DNA from: Rhizobium sp. 18055
Lineage (GTDB): Bacteria > Pseudomonadota > Alphaproteobacteria > Rhizobiales > Rhizobiaceae
Direction of reading: 5' to 3'
Length of the DNA: 64,000 nt
Assembly: GCF_902706285.1 (NCBI RefSeq)
Contig: NZ_CACSKD010000019.1
Span: forward strand, 1 to 64,000
Made by a program: the position numbers and the translations under genes. The notes under the pieces were generated by a model, which saw only the letters and a program-made list of their open reading frames with translations, did no database searches and was not told the origin of the DNA. Below, piece after piece: positions 17,540 through 27,056 of this stretch; position 1 is the first letter of the stretch; the number at the start of each line of letters is the position of its first letter.

Positions 17540-20500
17540 CTACTGAAACTCGAAGATGTTGCGGAACACACCTGGCGCAATGATCGACAGCGGATTGATC
17601 GTGAGGTTCGGTGCATCGAGTTTGCCCGTCAGCTTGAAGGTAATGCCGATCAGCCCGCGATCGGTGCCGTTGCCGAGAAGGATGCCGATGATCGGCAATT
17701 CGGCAAACAGCCGGTTCAGCCCATAGGCGGGCATGAACGTCCCGGTCATGTCCATGTTGCCGCGCACATCCCGCAGCGTGCCCTGGAAAACAGCACCGAC
17801 CTGGTCGCCGCGCACCACACCGTTTTCGATGCTGACAACGCCATCCTTCGATACGATACGGGCAAAGCCGCGCTGAAAGCGTTGGGCGGATGTATCGATA
17901 TCACGCTTGACCGCAGAGTTCAGGCTTCGCTGCTCCTGCCCCACCGGCGTCGAGACGATCGAGTGCAGACGCTGTTCGTTGACGATCGAGAAGCGGCGGA
18001 CATCGATCGAGCCGTCCCAATCGCCGCCCGCGCCAAGCCGGATGGCCAGATTGAGCAGCCCGCCGCGCATGTGCTGGTATAGGTCGGCGAACCGCGACAC
18101 AGCACCGGCATCGCCGCTGGTGATGTTGATCACGCCGCCGCCCTGTGTTTGCGCCACAATGGCTTCGCCGCTGCCCGTCACGCCGGAGAGGTTCAACGAT
18201 TGAATACGGCTTCCCTGGGCAACATAGCTCGCCTGGATGTTCTGCAGCTTCTCGTCGTTGAAGCCGACGACCGTGTCCAGCTTGGCCTTGAGAGAAATGC
18301 TGCTGCCGCCCTTGCTGGCACTGTCGCCCTTGTCGCCGCTGCCGGATTTGATCCCCGCCAGGATCGGTCGAACATCGGCGCTGCTTCCGGATACCGACAC
18401 ATCCATGCCGCCCTTGCTGCGCCTGATCGAAACGGCAAAGCTATCGACCGACGACAGCTTGACGCTGTCGAAATCCGCTTTCTGGAGATTGCCCTTGCTC
18501 AGAGCCAGCGAACCGCTGGCGCCGAAACCATCGCCCTTCAGCACAAAGTTCTTGATCTGCAGATTGTCATCTGGCCCGGAAATCTCGAAATCCGCCGTCG
18601 CGCCGATGCCGCTTCCCTTGGACCAGCCGATCCATGGCAAATCCAGCCGCGCCTTCCCCAGGTCAAGCGAGACGGACTGCCGATCCTTGTCGATGCGGTT
18701 GAGTTCGACACTGATCGTGCCGTCGATGATGTCCGACAAACCCGGCAGGATTTTCTCGCGCTGATCGTTGGTCAGCGTCGCGGTGACGGATTGCTGCGGT
18801 TGGGCGTCGGACGACCGGTCCGTCGGTTCCGTGAGCTTGATCGTTGCCGCCACGCCGTCGATATTGCCCTTGCCGTCGAGGTGCACCTGCTTGGGATCGG
18901 CAGTGAGAACCCCATTCAGCCCGGTGATCTTCCGACCCGATATCGGCTTGGCAACATCCACGTCCTGCAGCTGCAGCGTTGCCTTCCAGTCAGCTGGCGG
19001 CGGATTTTGCGAAGCGATCAGGCCGATGCGTGCCTGTACGGACGCCGTCACCTTGCCGCTGAAGTCCTCGGGAACGAACCCGGCCCGCTGCAGCACCTGG
19101 ATCGGCTTGTAGGTCAGCAACTCACCAATCGCATCGGCTGCGCCCGAGACAGGCAGATCGATTTCCGCCATCAGCGGCTTGTCGTAGGTTGCGGGCAGAA
19201 TGAAGGTACCCTCACCCACATCCACCGTGCGGCCCGATGCAAAGAACGACTTGCCGCTCTTGATCGCGATGGTCGCCCGAGGGCCAGCCAATTCGAAGTG
19301 AGCATTGGTGTCCCGGATCGGCGGGATATCGCCTGTCACGTTCATGCGTGTGCCGGCGATATCGAAAGCGACCTGGATCTGCTTTTCATCCAGCTTCAAC
19401 CCTTTGCCGATGGCCTCATCCAGCCGCCCGAACGGAATGAAGACGGCGAGCGATGCATTGGTGACCGTACCGCCAAACAGGTTGCGCTCCACCCATTCGC
19501 GCCCCTTCGTTGCCATCCAGAATGGCCAGAGCTGCTTGACGGCCGTCGTCTGCAACTGTTGCGACTGCCCGGAAAAGCTGATCTCGGGAGAACGGTCGCC
19601 AAAACGCACATGCAGCGAACCGTAAAGCGATCCACCGGGGCTGGACACGGCAATATTGGGAAATTGCAGCTCGCGCCCCGCGACGGAATAGCGTCCAGTC
19701 GCCTGAATATCAAAGGGAAGCGGCTGCTCGCCCGAAATTGTCGAGGCAGCCGTACCGCCGCTGACCAGAAGATCGATCCCGAAACCCTTGTCGGCGGCGG
19801 CATCGATCTTGTCCAGATCGATCACCGCACCATTGAATGGAACCTTCGTTGCACCGAACTGAACCTGGGAATGGGCAATCTCAAGCGATTGCTTGGAGAA
19901 ATCATAGGCGAGATTGATTCGGCCGCCGCTCATTTCCTGCTCGTCCGCATCCATATAGAGCAGGCCCGGCTGCAGGTTGACGGTGGCAGCAAGCGACGGC
20001 TTCGAGGTATCGCCGCTGCGAACCGCCGAGATCAGCAGGTCGGCACGTCCATCCACACCCTGGCGGATCTCGCCGAGCGGGTTGCGCTTCAGCGTGAATG
20101 GCGCCAGATCGGCACCGAGCAATTGGCCGGTCAGCCGCGCCGTGCGCCCGTCCATCTTTTCGGTCGAAACACTGAGCGTCGTCATCTCGCCGTTGATCGC
20201 AATCTCGCCGTCAAGCTGCAGCGCATTCTGGGCATTCCTGGAAAACACCAGACTGTTGACGACCATGGACAGCGGCCCGTTTGCGGTATCGGCCAGCTTG
20301 ATGTCGATGCCCTCGAGCTTGATCGATTTTGTCCCCCCACGCTCGACGAAACCGTCGAGGACGTCCAACTGGTCGAAAGCCGCTTCCATCGCAGCCGGAA
20401 TCTCGTCTATGCGCAGGTCGTCCAGTTTAAGCGGTTTGCCGGAAGGCAGTAGTGCCGGGTCGAGCGCAATGTCCTGCGCCTCCACCTGCGCAATCGCAAT

Positions 20501-20938
20501 ACGGCCGCGAAACAGCTGCAGCGGGTCAAGCGCCATCCGCATCGAGCCAGTCGTCGACATATGCTGACCGCTCTTTTCGTCGATCACATTGACGTCGCGC
20601 GCCTCAAGCGCCAGTCGCATGTTCGAGGTGAAGCGAACCACCGTCGAGCCGACTTCCGCGCGATAGCGTGGCCCGATGGCCGAATTCAGCGCCGACTGTG
20701 CCTGCCGCGACAACGGCTCGTCGAAGATGCCGCTTTCGATGGTGAAGATGATGGCACCGATGATGAAAAGCAGAACACCCAGGCAACCGCCAGCCATGCT
20801 GACCGTGCGCCGCGTACGCGAACGCGCCGGCGGGCAATGCACGATCATTGGATCTTCGGTGCGCGCAGAGGGAAGGTCGTGCAGTGCGACGATATCTTTC
20901 TTGCGGAATCTGATCTTCTCGCCGCGGATCGCCGACAT
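17540..20938 (-). CDS. Large AsmA/YhdP-like membrane-anchored protein (DUF3971 type)
   Basis: A 1132-residue protein with a short cytoplasmic N-terminus, one TM helix (about 48-70, SMAGGCLGVLLFIIGAIIF) and a very long periplasmic region of repeated beta-rich segments ending in an AsmA-like C-terminal domain. Proteins of this class (YhdP, TamB, AsmA) span the periplasm and are implicated in phospholipid transport to the outer membrane. Assignment to this superfamily is from overall architecture and segments such as LALEARDVNVIDEKSG and FAELPIIGILLGNGTDRGLIG. ATG 20938 has GAGG close upstream. It is divergent from the bcp gene. Confidence 0.82.
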   Translation of the reverse strand: MSAIRGEKIRFRKKDIVALHDLPSARTEDPMIVHCPPARSRTRRTVSMAGGCLGVLLFIIGAIIFTIESGIFDEPLSRQAQSALNSAIGPRYRAEVGSTVVRFTSNMRLALEARDVNVIDEKSGQHMSTTGSMRMALDPLQLFRGRIAIAQVEAQDIALDPALLPSGKPLKLDDLRIDEIPAAMEAAFDQLDVLDGFVERGGTKSIKLEGIDIKLADTANGPLSMVVNSLVFSRNAQNALQLDGEIAINGEMTTLSVSTEKMDGRTARLTGQLLGADLAPFTLKRNPLGEIRQGVDGRADLLISAVRSGDTSKPSLAATVNLQPGLLYMDADEQEMSGGRINLAYDFSKQSLEIAHSQVQFGATKVPFNGAVIDLDKIDAAADKGFGIDLLVSGGTAASTISGEQPLPFDIQATGRYSVAGRELQFPNIAVSSPGGSLYGSLHVRFGDRSPEISFSGQSQQLQTTAVKQLWPFWMATKGREWVERNLFGGTVTNASLAVFIPFGRLDEAIGKGLKLDEKQIQVAFDIAGTRMNVTGDIPPIRDTNAHFELAGPRATIAIKSGKSFFASGRTVDVGEGTFILPATYDKPLMAEIDLPVSGAADAIGELLTYKPIQVLQRAGFVPEDFSGKVTASVQARIGLIASQNPPPADWKATLQLQDVDVAKPISGRKITGLNGVLTADPKQVHLDGKGNIDGVAATIKLTEPTDRSSDAQPQQSVTATLTNDQREKILPGLSDIIDGTISVELNRIDKDRQSVSLDLGKARLDLPWIGWSKGSGIGATADFEISGPDDNLQIKNFVLKGDGFGASGSLALSKGNLQKADFDSVKLSSVDSFAVSIRRSKGGMDVSVSGSSADVRPILAGIKSGSGDKGDSASKGGSSISLKAKLDTVVGFNDEKLQNIQASYVAQGSRIQSLNLSGVTGSGEAIVAQTQGGGVINITSGDAGAVSRFADLYQHMRGGLLNLAIRLGAGGDWDGSIDVRRFSIVNEQRLHSIVSTPVGQEQRSLNSAVKRDIDTSAQRFQRGFARIVSKDGVVSIENGVVRGDQVGAVFQGTLRDVRGNMDMTGTFMPAYGLNRLFAELPIIGILLGNGTDRGLIGITFKLTGKLDAPNLTINPLSIIAPGVFRNIFEFQ

Positions 20939-21056
20939 GCGCCTCGCCTAACTCCCTAGCTTGTGGTGGACCAGACTGGCTGGATACCGATTTGTCCCAT
21001 ATATATCTGGCAAATCACGTCTTATCCACAAACCCGGCAAAAGAAAGGTTTCACCC

Positions 21057-21530
21057 ATGGCGGATATCACCATCGGCTCCAGCGCACCCGACTTCGATCT
21101 ACCCCGAGATGGCGGCGGACGCGTGAAATTGGCCGATTTCCGCGGCAAGGCATTGGTCCTGTTCTTTTATCCCAAGGACGACACATCGGGCTGCACGACC
21201 GAAGCACTGGCTTTCACCGCTCTCGCAGACGAGTTCGCAAAGGTGGGCGCTGTGGTTATCGGCATGTCGCCGGACTCCGCAGCGTGCCACGATCGCTTCA
21301 TCAAAAAGCATAAGCTTGCTGTTGCACTCGTGGCCGATGAGGAAAAGACCACGCTCGAAGCCTACGGCGTCTGGAAACAGAAAAGCATGTATGGCCGCAG
21401 CTATATGGGCTTGGAACGCACCACCTTTCTGGTTCGCCCGGACGGAACGGTCGGCACCATCTGGCAGAAGGTCAAAGTGCCCGGTCATGCCGAAGCCGTG
21501 CTTGCCGCCGCCCGGAACCTGTCTCTCTGA
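21057..21530 (+). CDS. bcp: Peroxiredoxin of the BCP/PrxQ family
   Basis: Thiol peroxidase that reduces hydroperoxides. The 157-residue protein has the peroxidatic cysteine C46 in YPKDDTSGCTTEA. The resolving cysteine found five residues later in E. coli BCP is absent (leucine at 51). A cysteine at residue 77 (SPDSAACHDRF) lies where the other PrxQ subgroup keeps its resolving cysteine, so that disulfide arrangement is likely. The start at 21057 has AAAGG eight bases before it. A longer upstream frame is unsupported. The gene is divergent from the AsmA-like gene. Confidence 0.92.
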   Translation: MADITIGSSAPDFDLPRDGGGRVKLADFRGKALVLFFYPKDDTSGCTTEALAFTALADEFAKVGAVVIGMSPDSAACHDRFIKKHKLAVALVADEEKTTLEAYGVWKQKSMYGRSYMGLERTTFLVRPDGTVGTIWQKVKVPGHAEAVLAAARNLSL

Positions 21531-21559
21531 ACGTCGGTCAACCTTACCGACACTCTCAG

Positions 21560-21587
21560 GCGGTGCGGTCAATGCGATCCGCACCGC
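21560..21587 (+). terminator. Hairpin after bcp, possible terminator
   Basis: Nine-base stem (21560-21568 with 21579-21587) and a 10-nt loop, 30 bases past the bcp stop codon. It is followed only by TTCTCTGG, so termination may be partial. Confidence 0.45.
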
Positions 21588-21780
21588 TTCTCTGGACCAC
21601 GGGATTGATGCGCTGGAAACCAACATGCCGGTTCAGGGTTGGAGACTGTCGCTTTGTGGATCAACGCCCCTTCCAGCCAGGCTCAACCACCCTTGCGTCA
21701 ACGCCAATCTAAGAATTTATTAACCTTAACAGTGTGTAATCAAGCCAATTGAGGCAGGTCCGTCAGTTGGGAGATTCTCC

Positions 21781-23088
21781 GTGACGCACACACAGCAGAA
21801 CCGCGTATTCGGCAAGCAAAAGCAGGAGCATATCCTGATCCTTGCCAGCGGCGATCAGGTCCGTCACCTGACCGTCAGGCCATGGATGGCCGCCATTGCC
21901 TTCTGCTTCGTCGGCGTTTTCGCCATCGGCTACCTGCTTGCAACCTCCTATCTCGTGCTGCGCGATGACCTGATCGGCGCGACCATGGCCCGCCAGGCGC
22001 GCATGCAGCACGATTACGAAGATCGAATTGCAGCACTGCGCGCCCAGGTCGATCGTGTCACCTCCCGTCAACTGCTCGATCAGCAGGTCGTCGAAGACAA
22101 GGTCGACAAGTTGATGGAGCAGCAACAGGCGCTCACCTCACGCCGTGGCAAGCTCGGCCAACTGCTGGATCGCGCCGAAAACTCTGGTCTCAACGAAAAG
22201 AATGAAGCCCCGGCTTCTGCCTATGCGCCGGACGCAAAAGGCAAGCGTGCCGAACTGCCGGCCGCCATGCAGGCCATCGAGACACAACTCGCCAGCAATG
22301 TGGCCCCGGCCGAGGTGACGCCCGACAATACGACGCTGTCTGACGTTCCCGCCCGCGAAACCATCGGCGACAGAGCCGACCGCGTCTTTTCCAAGGTCAC
22401 CCTGTCGCTGAAAGGCGTCGAACAGCGCCAGCGCGATCGGGTCAGCCAACTGACATCAGACGCCAGCGATGCTTCCGACACGATCTCCGGCGTGCTCACA
22501 CGCTTCCAGATCCGCGTACCGGCCGAATCCGCAAGCGCCAAGTCGAACGACGACAGCGCGGTCGGCGGCCCCTTCGTCGAGCCCGAAGCGGGTGACGACT
22601 TCGACAACTCGCTGGCACAACTGGACACCGCGCTGACACGGCTTGAGACGGTGCGGAGCACGGCAGCCTCGCTTCCCTTTCAAAATCCGGCCATCGGCAA
22701 GGAAATCACCAGCCCCTTCGGCAACCGCCGCGACCCCTTCCTCGGTCGCCTGGCACTGCACGCGGGCGTCGATTTCCGTTTTGCTCCCGGCGAAAAGGTT
22801 CACCCGACAGCCCCTGGAAAAGTCATCACCGCCGGCTGGACCGGCGGTTACGGCAATATGGTCGAGGTCGATCATGGGAACGGCATCTCGACGCGCTACG
22901 GCCACATGTCGGAGATCCTGGTTAAGGTCGGCGACACGGTCGATCGGCAGGACACCATCGGCCTGGCTGGAAGCACAGGTCGTTCCACCGGCACCCATTT
23001 GCACTATGAGGTTCGCCAGAATGGACGCGCCGTCGATCCAATCTATTTCATCAGCGCCGGCACCAAGCTTGCCAGCTATATAAACTGA
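21781..23088 (+). CDS. M23-family peptidoglycan endopeptidase with coiled coil
   Basis: Membrane-anchored LytM-type protein, 435 residues. A TM helix (about 38-62) follows a short cytoplasmic part. Coiled-coil regions (about 70-150) come next, then a C-terminal M23 domain (about 305-430). The zinc ligands are in LHAGVDF and in the HLHYEVR motif, so the peptidase looks active, unlike degenerate EnvC/NlpD activators. It would act in the periplasm on cross-links or as a division factor. The start is GTG with GGGAG seven bases upstream. It stands alone between bcp and the DEAD-box helicase. Confidence 0.88.
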   Translation: MTHTQQNRVFGKQKQEHILILASGDQVRHLTVRPWMAAIAFCFVGVFAIGYLLATSYLVLRDDLIGATMARQARMQHDYEDRIAALRAQVDRVTSRQLLDQQVVEDKVDKLMEQQQALTSRRGKLGQLLDRAENSGLNEKNEAPASAYAPDAKGKRAELPAAMQAIETQLASNVAPAEVTPDNTTLSDVPARETIGDRADRVFSKVTLSLKGVEQRQRDRVSQLTSDASDASDTISGVLTRFQIRVPAESASAKSNDDSAVGGPFVEPEAGDDFDNSLAQLDTALTRLETVRSTAASLPFQNPAIGKEITSPFGNRRDPFLGRLALHAGVDFRFAPGEKVHPTAPGKVITAGWTGGYGNMVEVDHGNGISTRYGHMSEILVKVGDTVDRQDTIGLAGSTGRSTGTHLHYEVRQNGRAVDPIYFISAGTKLASYIN

Positions 23089-23142
23089 GCGATTGCACTA
23101 ACGGGACTTTTACCTCACTCCACCTGAGAACACGCCGCTTCC

Positions 23143-23171
23143 TTGACTTCTCAACCGTTTCAGCCTATGTG
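23143..23171 (+). promoter_or_regulatory. Candidate promoter of the DEAD-box helicase gene
   Basis: TTGACT (23143-23148) and TATGTG (23166-23171) are separated by 17 bases, close to the vegetative sigma consensus of alphaproteobacteria. The predicted transcript starts near 23178 and gives a leader of about 70 bases before the proposed TTG start. Confidence 0.5.
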
Positions 23172-23246
23172 GCGCTGCATTGCGGCATGCAATCACGCCG
23201 ACTCAAGCCTGAGTCCGGCCGAACCGGAACGGAAACAGTTTTCCCT

Positions 23247-24776
23247 TTGACGACATTTGCTGATCTTGGCTTGAGCCAAAAAGTGCTTTCCGCTGTCACA
23301 GACGCGGGCTACACGGTGCCAACACCTATTCAGGCTGGCGCGATTCCGTTTGCGCTGCAGCGCCGCGATATTTGCGGCATTGCACAGACGGGCACGGGCA
23401 AAACCGCCTCCTTCGTTCTGCCGATGCTGTCGCTGCTGGAAAAGGGCCGCGCCCGCGCTCGTATGCCGCGCACGCTGATCCTTGAGCCGACCCGCGAACT
23501 CGCCGCTCAGGTGGCCGAGAACTTCGAGAAATACGGCAAGAACCATCGCCTCAACGTGGCACTGCTGATTGGCGGCGTCTCGTTCGAAGAGCAGGATCGC
23601 AAGCTTGAGCGTGGCGCAGACGTTCTGATCTGCACCCCCGGCCGCCTGCTCGACCATTTCGAGCGCGGCAAGCTTTTGATGAGCGGCGTCGAGATCTTTG
23701 TCATCGACGAAGCCGACCGCATGCTCGACATGGGCTTCATTCCCGATATCGAACGCGTCGCCAAGATGATCCCGTTCACCCGCCAGACGCTGTTCTTCTC
23801 GGCAACAATGCCGCCGGAAATCCAGAAGCTGGCCGACCGGTTCCTGCAGAATCCCGAACGCATCGAAGTGGCAAAGCCCGCTTCTGCGTCGAAGACCATC
23901 ACGCAGCGCTTCATCGCTTCGCACGGCAAGGACTACGAGAAGCGCTCTACGCTTCGTGATCTGGTTCGCTCGCAGGACGAACTGAAGAACGCCATCATCT
24001 TCTGCAACCGCAAGAAGGACGTGGCCGACCTGTTCCGTTCGCTGGAACGTCACGGCTTCTCCGTCGGCGCGCTGCACGGTGACATGGACCAGCGTTCGCG
24101 CACCACCATGCTCCAAAGCTTCCGCGACGGCCAGCTCCAGCTATTGGTAGCCTCCGACGTCGCTGCCCGTGGCCTCGACATTCCCGATGTCAGCCACGTC
24201 TTCAACTTCGATGTACCGATCCACGCTGAGGATTACGTGCACCGCATCGGCCGTACCGGCCGCGCAGGCCGCGCAGGCGCTGCATTTACACTCGTCACCA
24301 GCCGCGACCAGAAACACACCGACGCGATCGAAAAGCTGATCGGTGAGAAGGTCGAATGGCACAATGGCGATCTCTCCGCGTTGCCGCCGGCTGAACCAGG
24401 CCGCGATGACGACCGCTCGCGCCGCAAGGGTCGAGATGGTGGTCGCGAGCGCGACAAGGACCGTGGCCGCGGCAGAAGCCGTTCAGGTCATAAATCTGAA
24501 ATCGCCATCGAGGATAATGTCGTCGAGACGATCGAAGTAGCAGCAGCACCGGTACCAGTACCAGCCGCACCAGCAAGGGTCGAGAGCGTGAAGCAAGAGC
24601 GCAAAGCAGAAAACAACAAGCCGCATAACAACGCGCGCAACAGCCGCCCTTATCCGGCCAACGACGACAATCGCGAGCGTCGCCGCTACCGCGATCACGA
24701 TGACGGCCCGACACCAGTTGGTTTCGGCGACGACATCCCCGCCTTCATGCTGATCACGGCAGGCGCCAAGATCTAA
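23247..24776 (+). CDS. DEAD-box ATP-dependent RNA helicase (RhlE-like)
   Basis: RNA helicase, about 509 residues. It has the Q motif region (YTVPTPIQAGAIP), motif I AQTGTGKT (about 47-54), motif Ia PTRELAAQ, motif II DEAD (about 154), motif III SAT (about 185) and motif VI HRIGRTGRAGR (about 331-341). A basic arginine/glycine-rich tail from about residue 395 fits RhlE/CsdA-type proteins acting in ribosome assembly, mRNA decay or cold growth. The start is uncertain: TTG 23247 begins the conserved TTFADLGLS, and the frame is open to 23169 with no better site. The Nudix gene follows within four bases. Confidence 0.93.
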   Translation: MTTFADLGLSQKVLSAVTDAGYTVPTPIQAGAIPFALQRRDICGIAQTGTGKTASFVLPMLSLLEKGRARARMPRTLILEPTRELAAQVAENFEKYGKNHRLNVALLIGGVSFEEQDRKLERGADVLICTPGRLLDHFERGKLLMSGVEIFVIDEADRMLDMGFIPDIERVAKMIPFTRQTLFFSATMPPEIQKLADRFLQNPERIEVAKPASASKTITQRFIASHGKDYEKRSTLRDLVRSQDELKNAIIFCNRKKDVADLFRSLERHGFSVGALHGDMDQRSRTTMLQSFRDGQLQLLVASDVAARGLDIPDVSHVFNFDVPIHAEDYVHRIGRTGRAGRAGAAFTLVTSRDQKHTDAIEKLIGEKVEWHNGDLSALPPAEPGRDDDRSRRKGRDGGRERDKDRGRGRSRSGHKSEIAIEDNVVETIEVAAAPVPVPAAPARVESVKQERKAENNKPHNNARNSRPYPANDDNRERRRYRDHDDGPTPVGFGDDIPAFMLITAGAKI

Positions 24777-24779
24777 GCG

Positions 24780-25202
24780 ATGGGCAGTCCCGGCATCGAT
24801 TTTCCCGGCCTCGGTGTAGGCCTGGTCATCCTGCGGGACCGCAAGCTCCTGCTCTACAAGCGCGTGCGCGCGCCTGAAGCCGGCCACTGGAGCATTGTGG
24901 GCGGCAAGGTCGATCATATGGAACCGGCCGAGCAGGCAGCACGCCGCGAGGCCGAAGAAGAGAGCGGCCTCGAGATCGGCCGGATTACCCTTCTTGGTCC
25001 GACGGAAGTGATCAGTGAAGCCGACCAGCAGCACTGGATTTCCCTGCTCTACATCGCTGAAGAAGTCGCGGGCGAGCCGAGCCTGGTGGAGCCGGACAAG
25101 CTTTCGGCCTTTGGCTGGTACAGCCGCAACGAGCTGCCAGAGCCGCTCTCGGCCTTCGCGCAGGCGGCCATTTCATACCTGACATCAGAACAATTCGCCT
25201 GA
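24780..25202 (+). CDS. Nudix hydrolase
   Basis: Hydrolase of nucleoside diphosphates linked to another moiety, 140 residues. The Nudix box is complete: G42 with E48, then REAEEESGL (56-64), matching GX5EX7REUXEEXGU. The N-terminal GLGVGLVILRDRKLLLYKR is typical of MutT/NUDT15-like enzymes acting on nucleotides. The substrate is unknown. The ATG lies four bases after the helicase stop, so the two are probably co-transcribed. Confidence 0.88.
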   Translation: MGSPGIDFPGLGVGLVILRDRKLLLYKRVRAPEAGHWSIVGGKVDHMEPAEQAARREAEEESGLEIGRITLLGPTEVISEADQQHWISLLYIAEEVAGEPSLVEPDKLSAFGWYSRNELPEPLSAFAQAAISYLTSEQFA

Positions 25203-25240
25203 CGCATCAAAGCGTTGGCTGAACCCGGATCGATGCCGGC

Positions 25241-25558
25241 CTACTCCGCCCTGAGCGCCGCTTCGTAGGCAAGCCTCACCCATCGCGCCATCAGGTCGGG
25301 ATCGTCGTAGGCATCGTCAGGGATCGACCAATAGGGCATCTTCACCGGCTTGCCGCTCTTGCCCTCATAGGTCCACTGGCTGGCACCGGCGTCCGCGAAT
25401 TCCGGCGAACTGACCTCGTCGGCCTTCAGCAGCATATCGCCTCGGAACTCGAGCGCGATGATGCGGCCGAGATGGTAGATGCCCTTGCCACCGAACATCC
25501 GCTTGACGGTCACGGGGCCGAGCCCTTGAAACATGTCCTCAATTTCCGTTGCATCCAT
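25241..25558 (-). CDS. TfoX N-terminal domain protein
   Basis: A 105-residue protein matching the TfoX/Sxy N-terminal domain (MFQGLGPVTVKRMFGGKGIY, then LALEFRGD-like and LKADE segments). In gammaproteobacteria TfoX regulates competence; the role of the single-domain alphaproteobacterial proteins is unknown. The start has AAGGG upstream and lies four bases after the stop of the nucleotidyltransferase, so it is the last gene of the XdhC-type operon by position, without an obvious functional link. Confidence 0.85.
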   Translation of the reverse strand: MDATEIEDMFQGLGPVTVKRMFGGKGIYHLGRIIALEFRGDMLLKADEVSSPEFADAGASQWTYEGKSGKPVKMPYWSIPDDAYDDPDLMARWVRLAYEAALRAE

Positions 25559-25562
25559 CGAC

Positions 25563-26216
25563 CTATCCCTTCAATATGCCACCGGCTGCAATCACGGCAT
25601 CCGGCGTATCGACATCCAGATGAGCGCCGACGCCGATATCCACGCCGACCACCGGCATGCCCGACTCTTCAATAACATATCGCGCCCCGACATCGCCTTC
25701 CAGCCGCCGCACTGCGCCATAAAGAGCGCGCGGCAGAATGACCGGATTGCCGCGCTTGCCGCCGCAAACCGCCCGGACGATCGCCTCGCCGCCAGATTGG
25801 CGGAATGCAGCCAGCAACGCGTCAAGGTCAGCAGTCGATACGGCCGGCATATCGGCAAGCATGACCATGATCCCATCCGCGTGGATTGCCGGTTCTGCCG
25901 AAAATCCAGCGATGAGCGAGGACGCCATGCCGGAGGCGTAGTGTTCGTTGTGTACGCAAGCGAGGTGCAAACCTTCAAGCGCCGCTTCGATATCCGAGCG
26001 CCGGTATCCCGTCACCACAGCCACGGCTGCCACGCCGCTGGCCAGGGCTGCAAGCGCGCAGCGCCGGATGAGAGGGACACCATCGAATTCCGCAAGCAGC
26101 TTGTGTGGCCCGCCCTCTCCCATGCGGCTGGCGCGGCCCGCCGCAAGGATGACGCATGCGACGGTCGCGCCATTGTTCGGCGCTCCGCAGGGGCGTGGTC
26201 GTGTCTCGATCTCCAT
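25563..26216 (-). CDS. MobA-like nucleotidyltransferase (molybdenum cofactor cytidylyltransferase type)
   Basis: NTP transferase of the MobA/MocA family, about 217 residues. The nucleotide-binding motif is CVILAAGRASRMGEG with the following lysine in PHKLL. The metal-binding region is VMLADMPAVS. Together with the XdhC-type genes upstream it would make the cytosine dinucleotide form of molybdopterin for a xanthine dehydrogenase or CO-dehydrogenase-type enzyme. The frame extends to 26285; the ATG at 26216 is chosen because the earlier residues do not resemble the family, so the start is uncertain. Confidence 0.85.
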   Translation of the reverse strand: MEIETRPRPCGAPNNGATVACVILAAGRASRMGEGGPHKLLAEFDGVPLIRRCALAALASGVAAVAVVTGYRRSDIEAALEGLHLACVHNEHYASGMASSLIAGFSAEPAIHADGIMVMLADMPAVSTADLDALLAAFRQSGGEAIVRAVCGGKRGNPVILPRALYGAVRRLEGDVGARYVIEESGMPVVGVDIGVGAHLDVDTPDAVIAAGGILKG

Positions 26217-26342
26217 CAGCAATTCCCGGACCCGTGCCTGTCGTATCAACCACGCTATCATTCTCGCCGCCGCAGCCGGGATCAAGTCATAGCGCGACCA
26301 GACTGCGAATATCCGCCTCCCAATCTCGTCGCCGCGCGTCTC

Positions 26343-27056
26343 TCAAAACGAAGCGGCGTCACCCTTCGCCGACGACAATGATCGAGACCGCAGTGCCTGG
26401 ATGATTTCAGCCAGAATGGATGCGGCAATTTCTGCTGGATTTGCCGCACCGATGGCAAGGCCGATCGGCGCACGGATCGTCTCCAGCTGTGCGCGGTCGA
26501 TGCCTTGGCCGGCAAGCCGTTCCAGCCGTGTCGCATGCGTCTTGCGGCTGCCAAGGGCGCCGACATAGAAACATCCAACCCGCAATGCCTCGGCGAGCGG
26601 AAAATCATCGATCTTCGGATCATGTGTCACTGCCACCAGCGCGGTATAGGCATCCAGCGGCAGTGCCTTCAGCACATCCACCGGCCAATCTGCAACCAGC
26701 TCGGTGCCGACGAACCGATCCGGCGTCGCAAAGGCGGTACGTGGATCGATGATCCTGATATCGAAGCCGGCCAGCCGCGCCATCGGCGCAAGCACCTGGC
26801 TGATATGAACAGCGCCAATGATGACGATCTGCGTCGGCGGCATGTACACATTGATGAAATAGCGCCGACCATCGGCATCGATGGCGCCGGATTTGCCGGA
26901 CCGAAAGGCGGCATCAACGTCCTGCTGCAGAGAAACTGCAACGCCATCCCCTTCGAGCACCACGATGCCCTCGCCGTTATCCAGATCGGTCAGAAGCGCC
27001 ACCGCCTTGCGACTGCGACGCGCAGTGTTGAGCCGGCTGAGAGTTGCTGTGTCCAT
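26343..27056 (-). CDS. XdhC-family molybdoenzyme maturation factor, C-terminal (Rossmann) type
   Basis: A 237-residue protein with the XdhC Rossmann region (QIVIIGAVHISQVLAPMARL, then DIRIIDPRTAFATP) and the conserved TALVAVTHDPKIDD and YVGALGSRKTHATR motifs. XdhC proteins bind molybdenum cofactor, assist its sulfuration and insert it into xanthine-dehydrogenase-type enzymes. Its ATG overlaps the stop of the CoxI-like gene (ATGA), so the two halves of the usual XdhC protein are separate and translationally coupled. No molybdo-hydroxylase structural gene is in the window. Confidence 0.9.
   Translation of the reverse strand: MDTATLSRLNTARRSRKAVALLTDLDNGEGIVVLEGDGVAVSLQQDVDAAFRSGKSGAIDADGRRYFINVYMPPTQIVIIGAVHISQVLAPMARLAGFDIRIIDPRTAFATPDRFVGTELVADWPVDVLKALPLDAYTALVAVTHDPKIDDFPLAEALRVGCFYVGALGSRKTHATRLERLAGQGIDRAQLETIRAPIGLAIGAANPAEIAASILAEIIQALRSRSLSSAKGDAASF

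Noticed and set aside
18149..20452. 767-residue open frame on the plus strand
   Set aside because: It is the mirror of the AsmA-like gene in another frame with no homology pattern.
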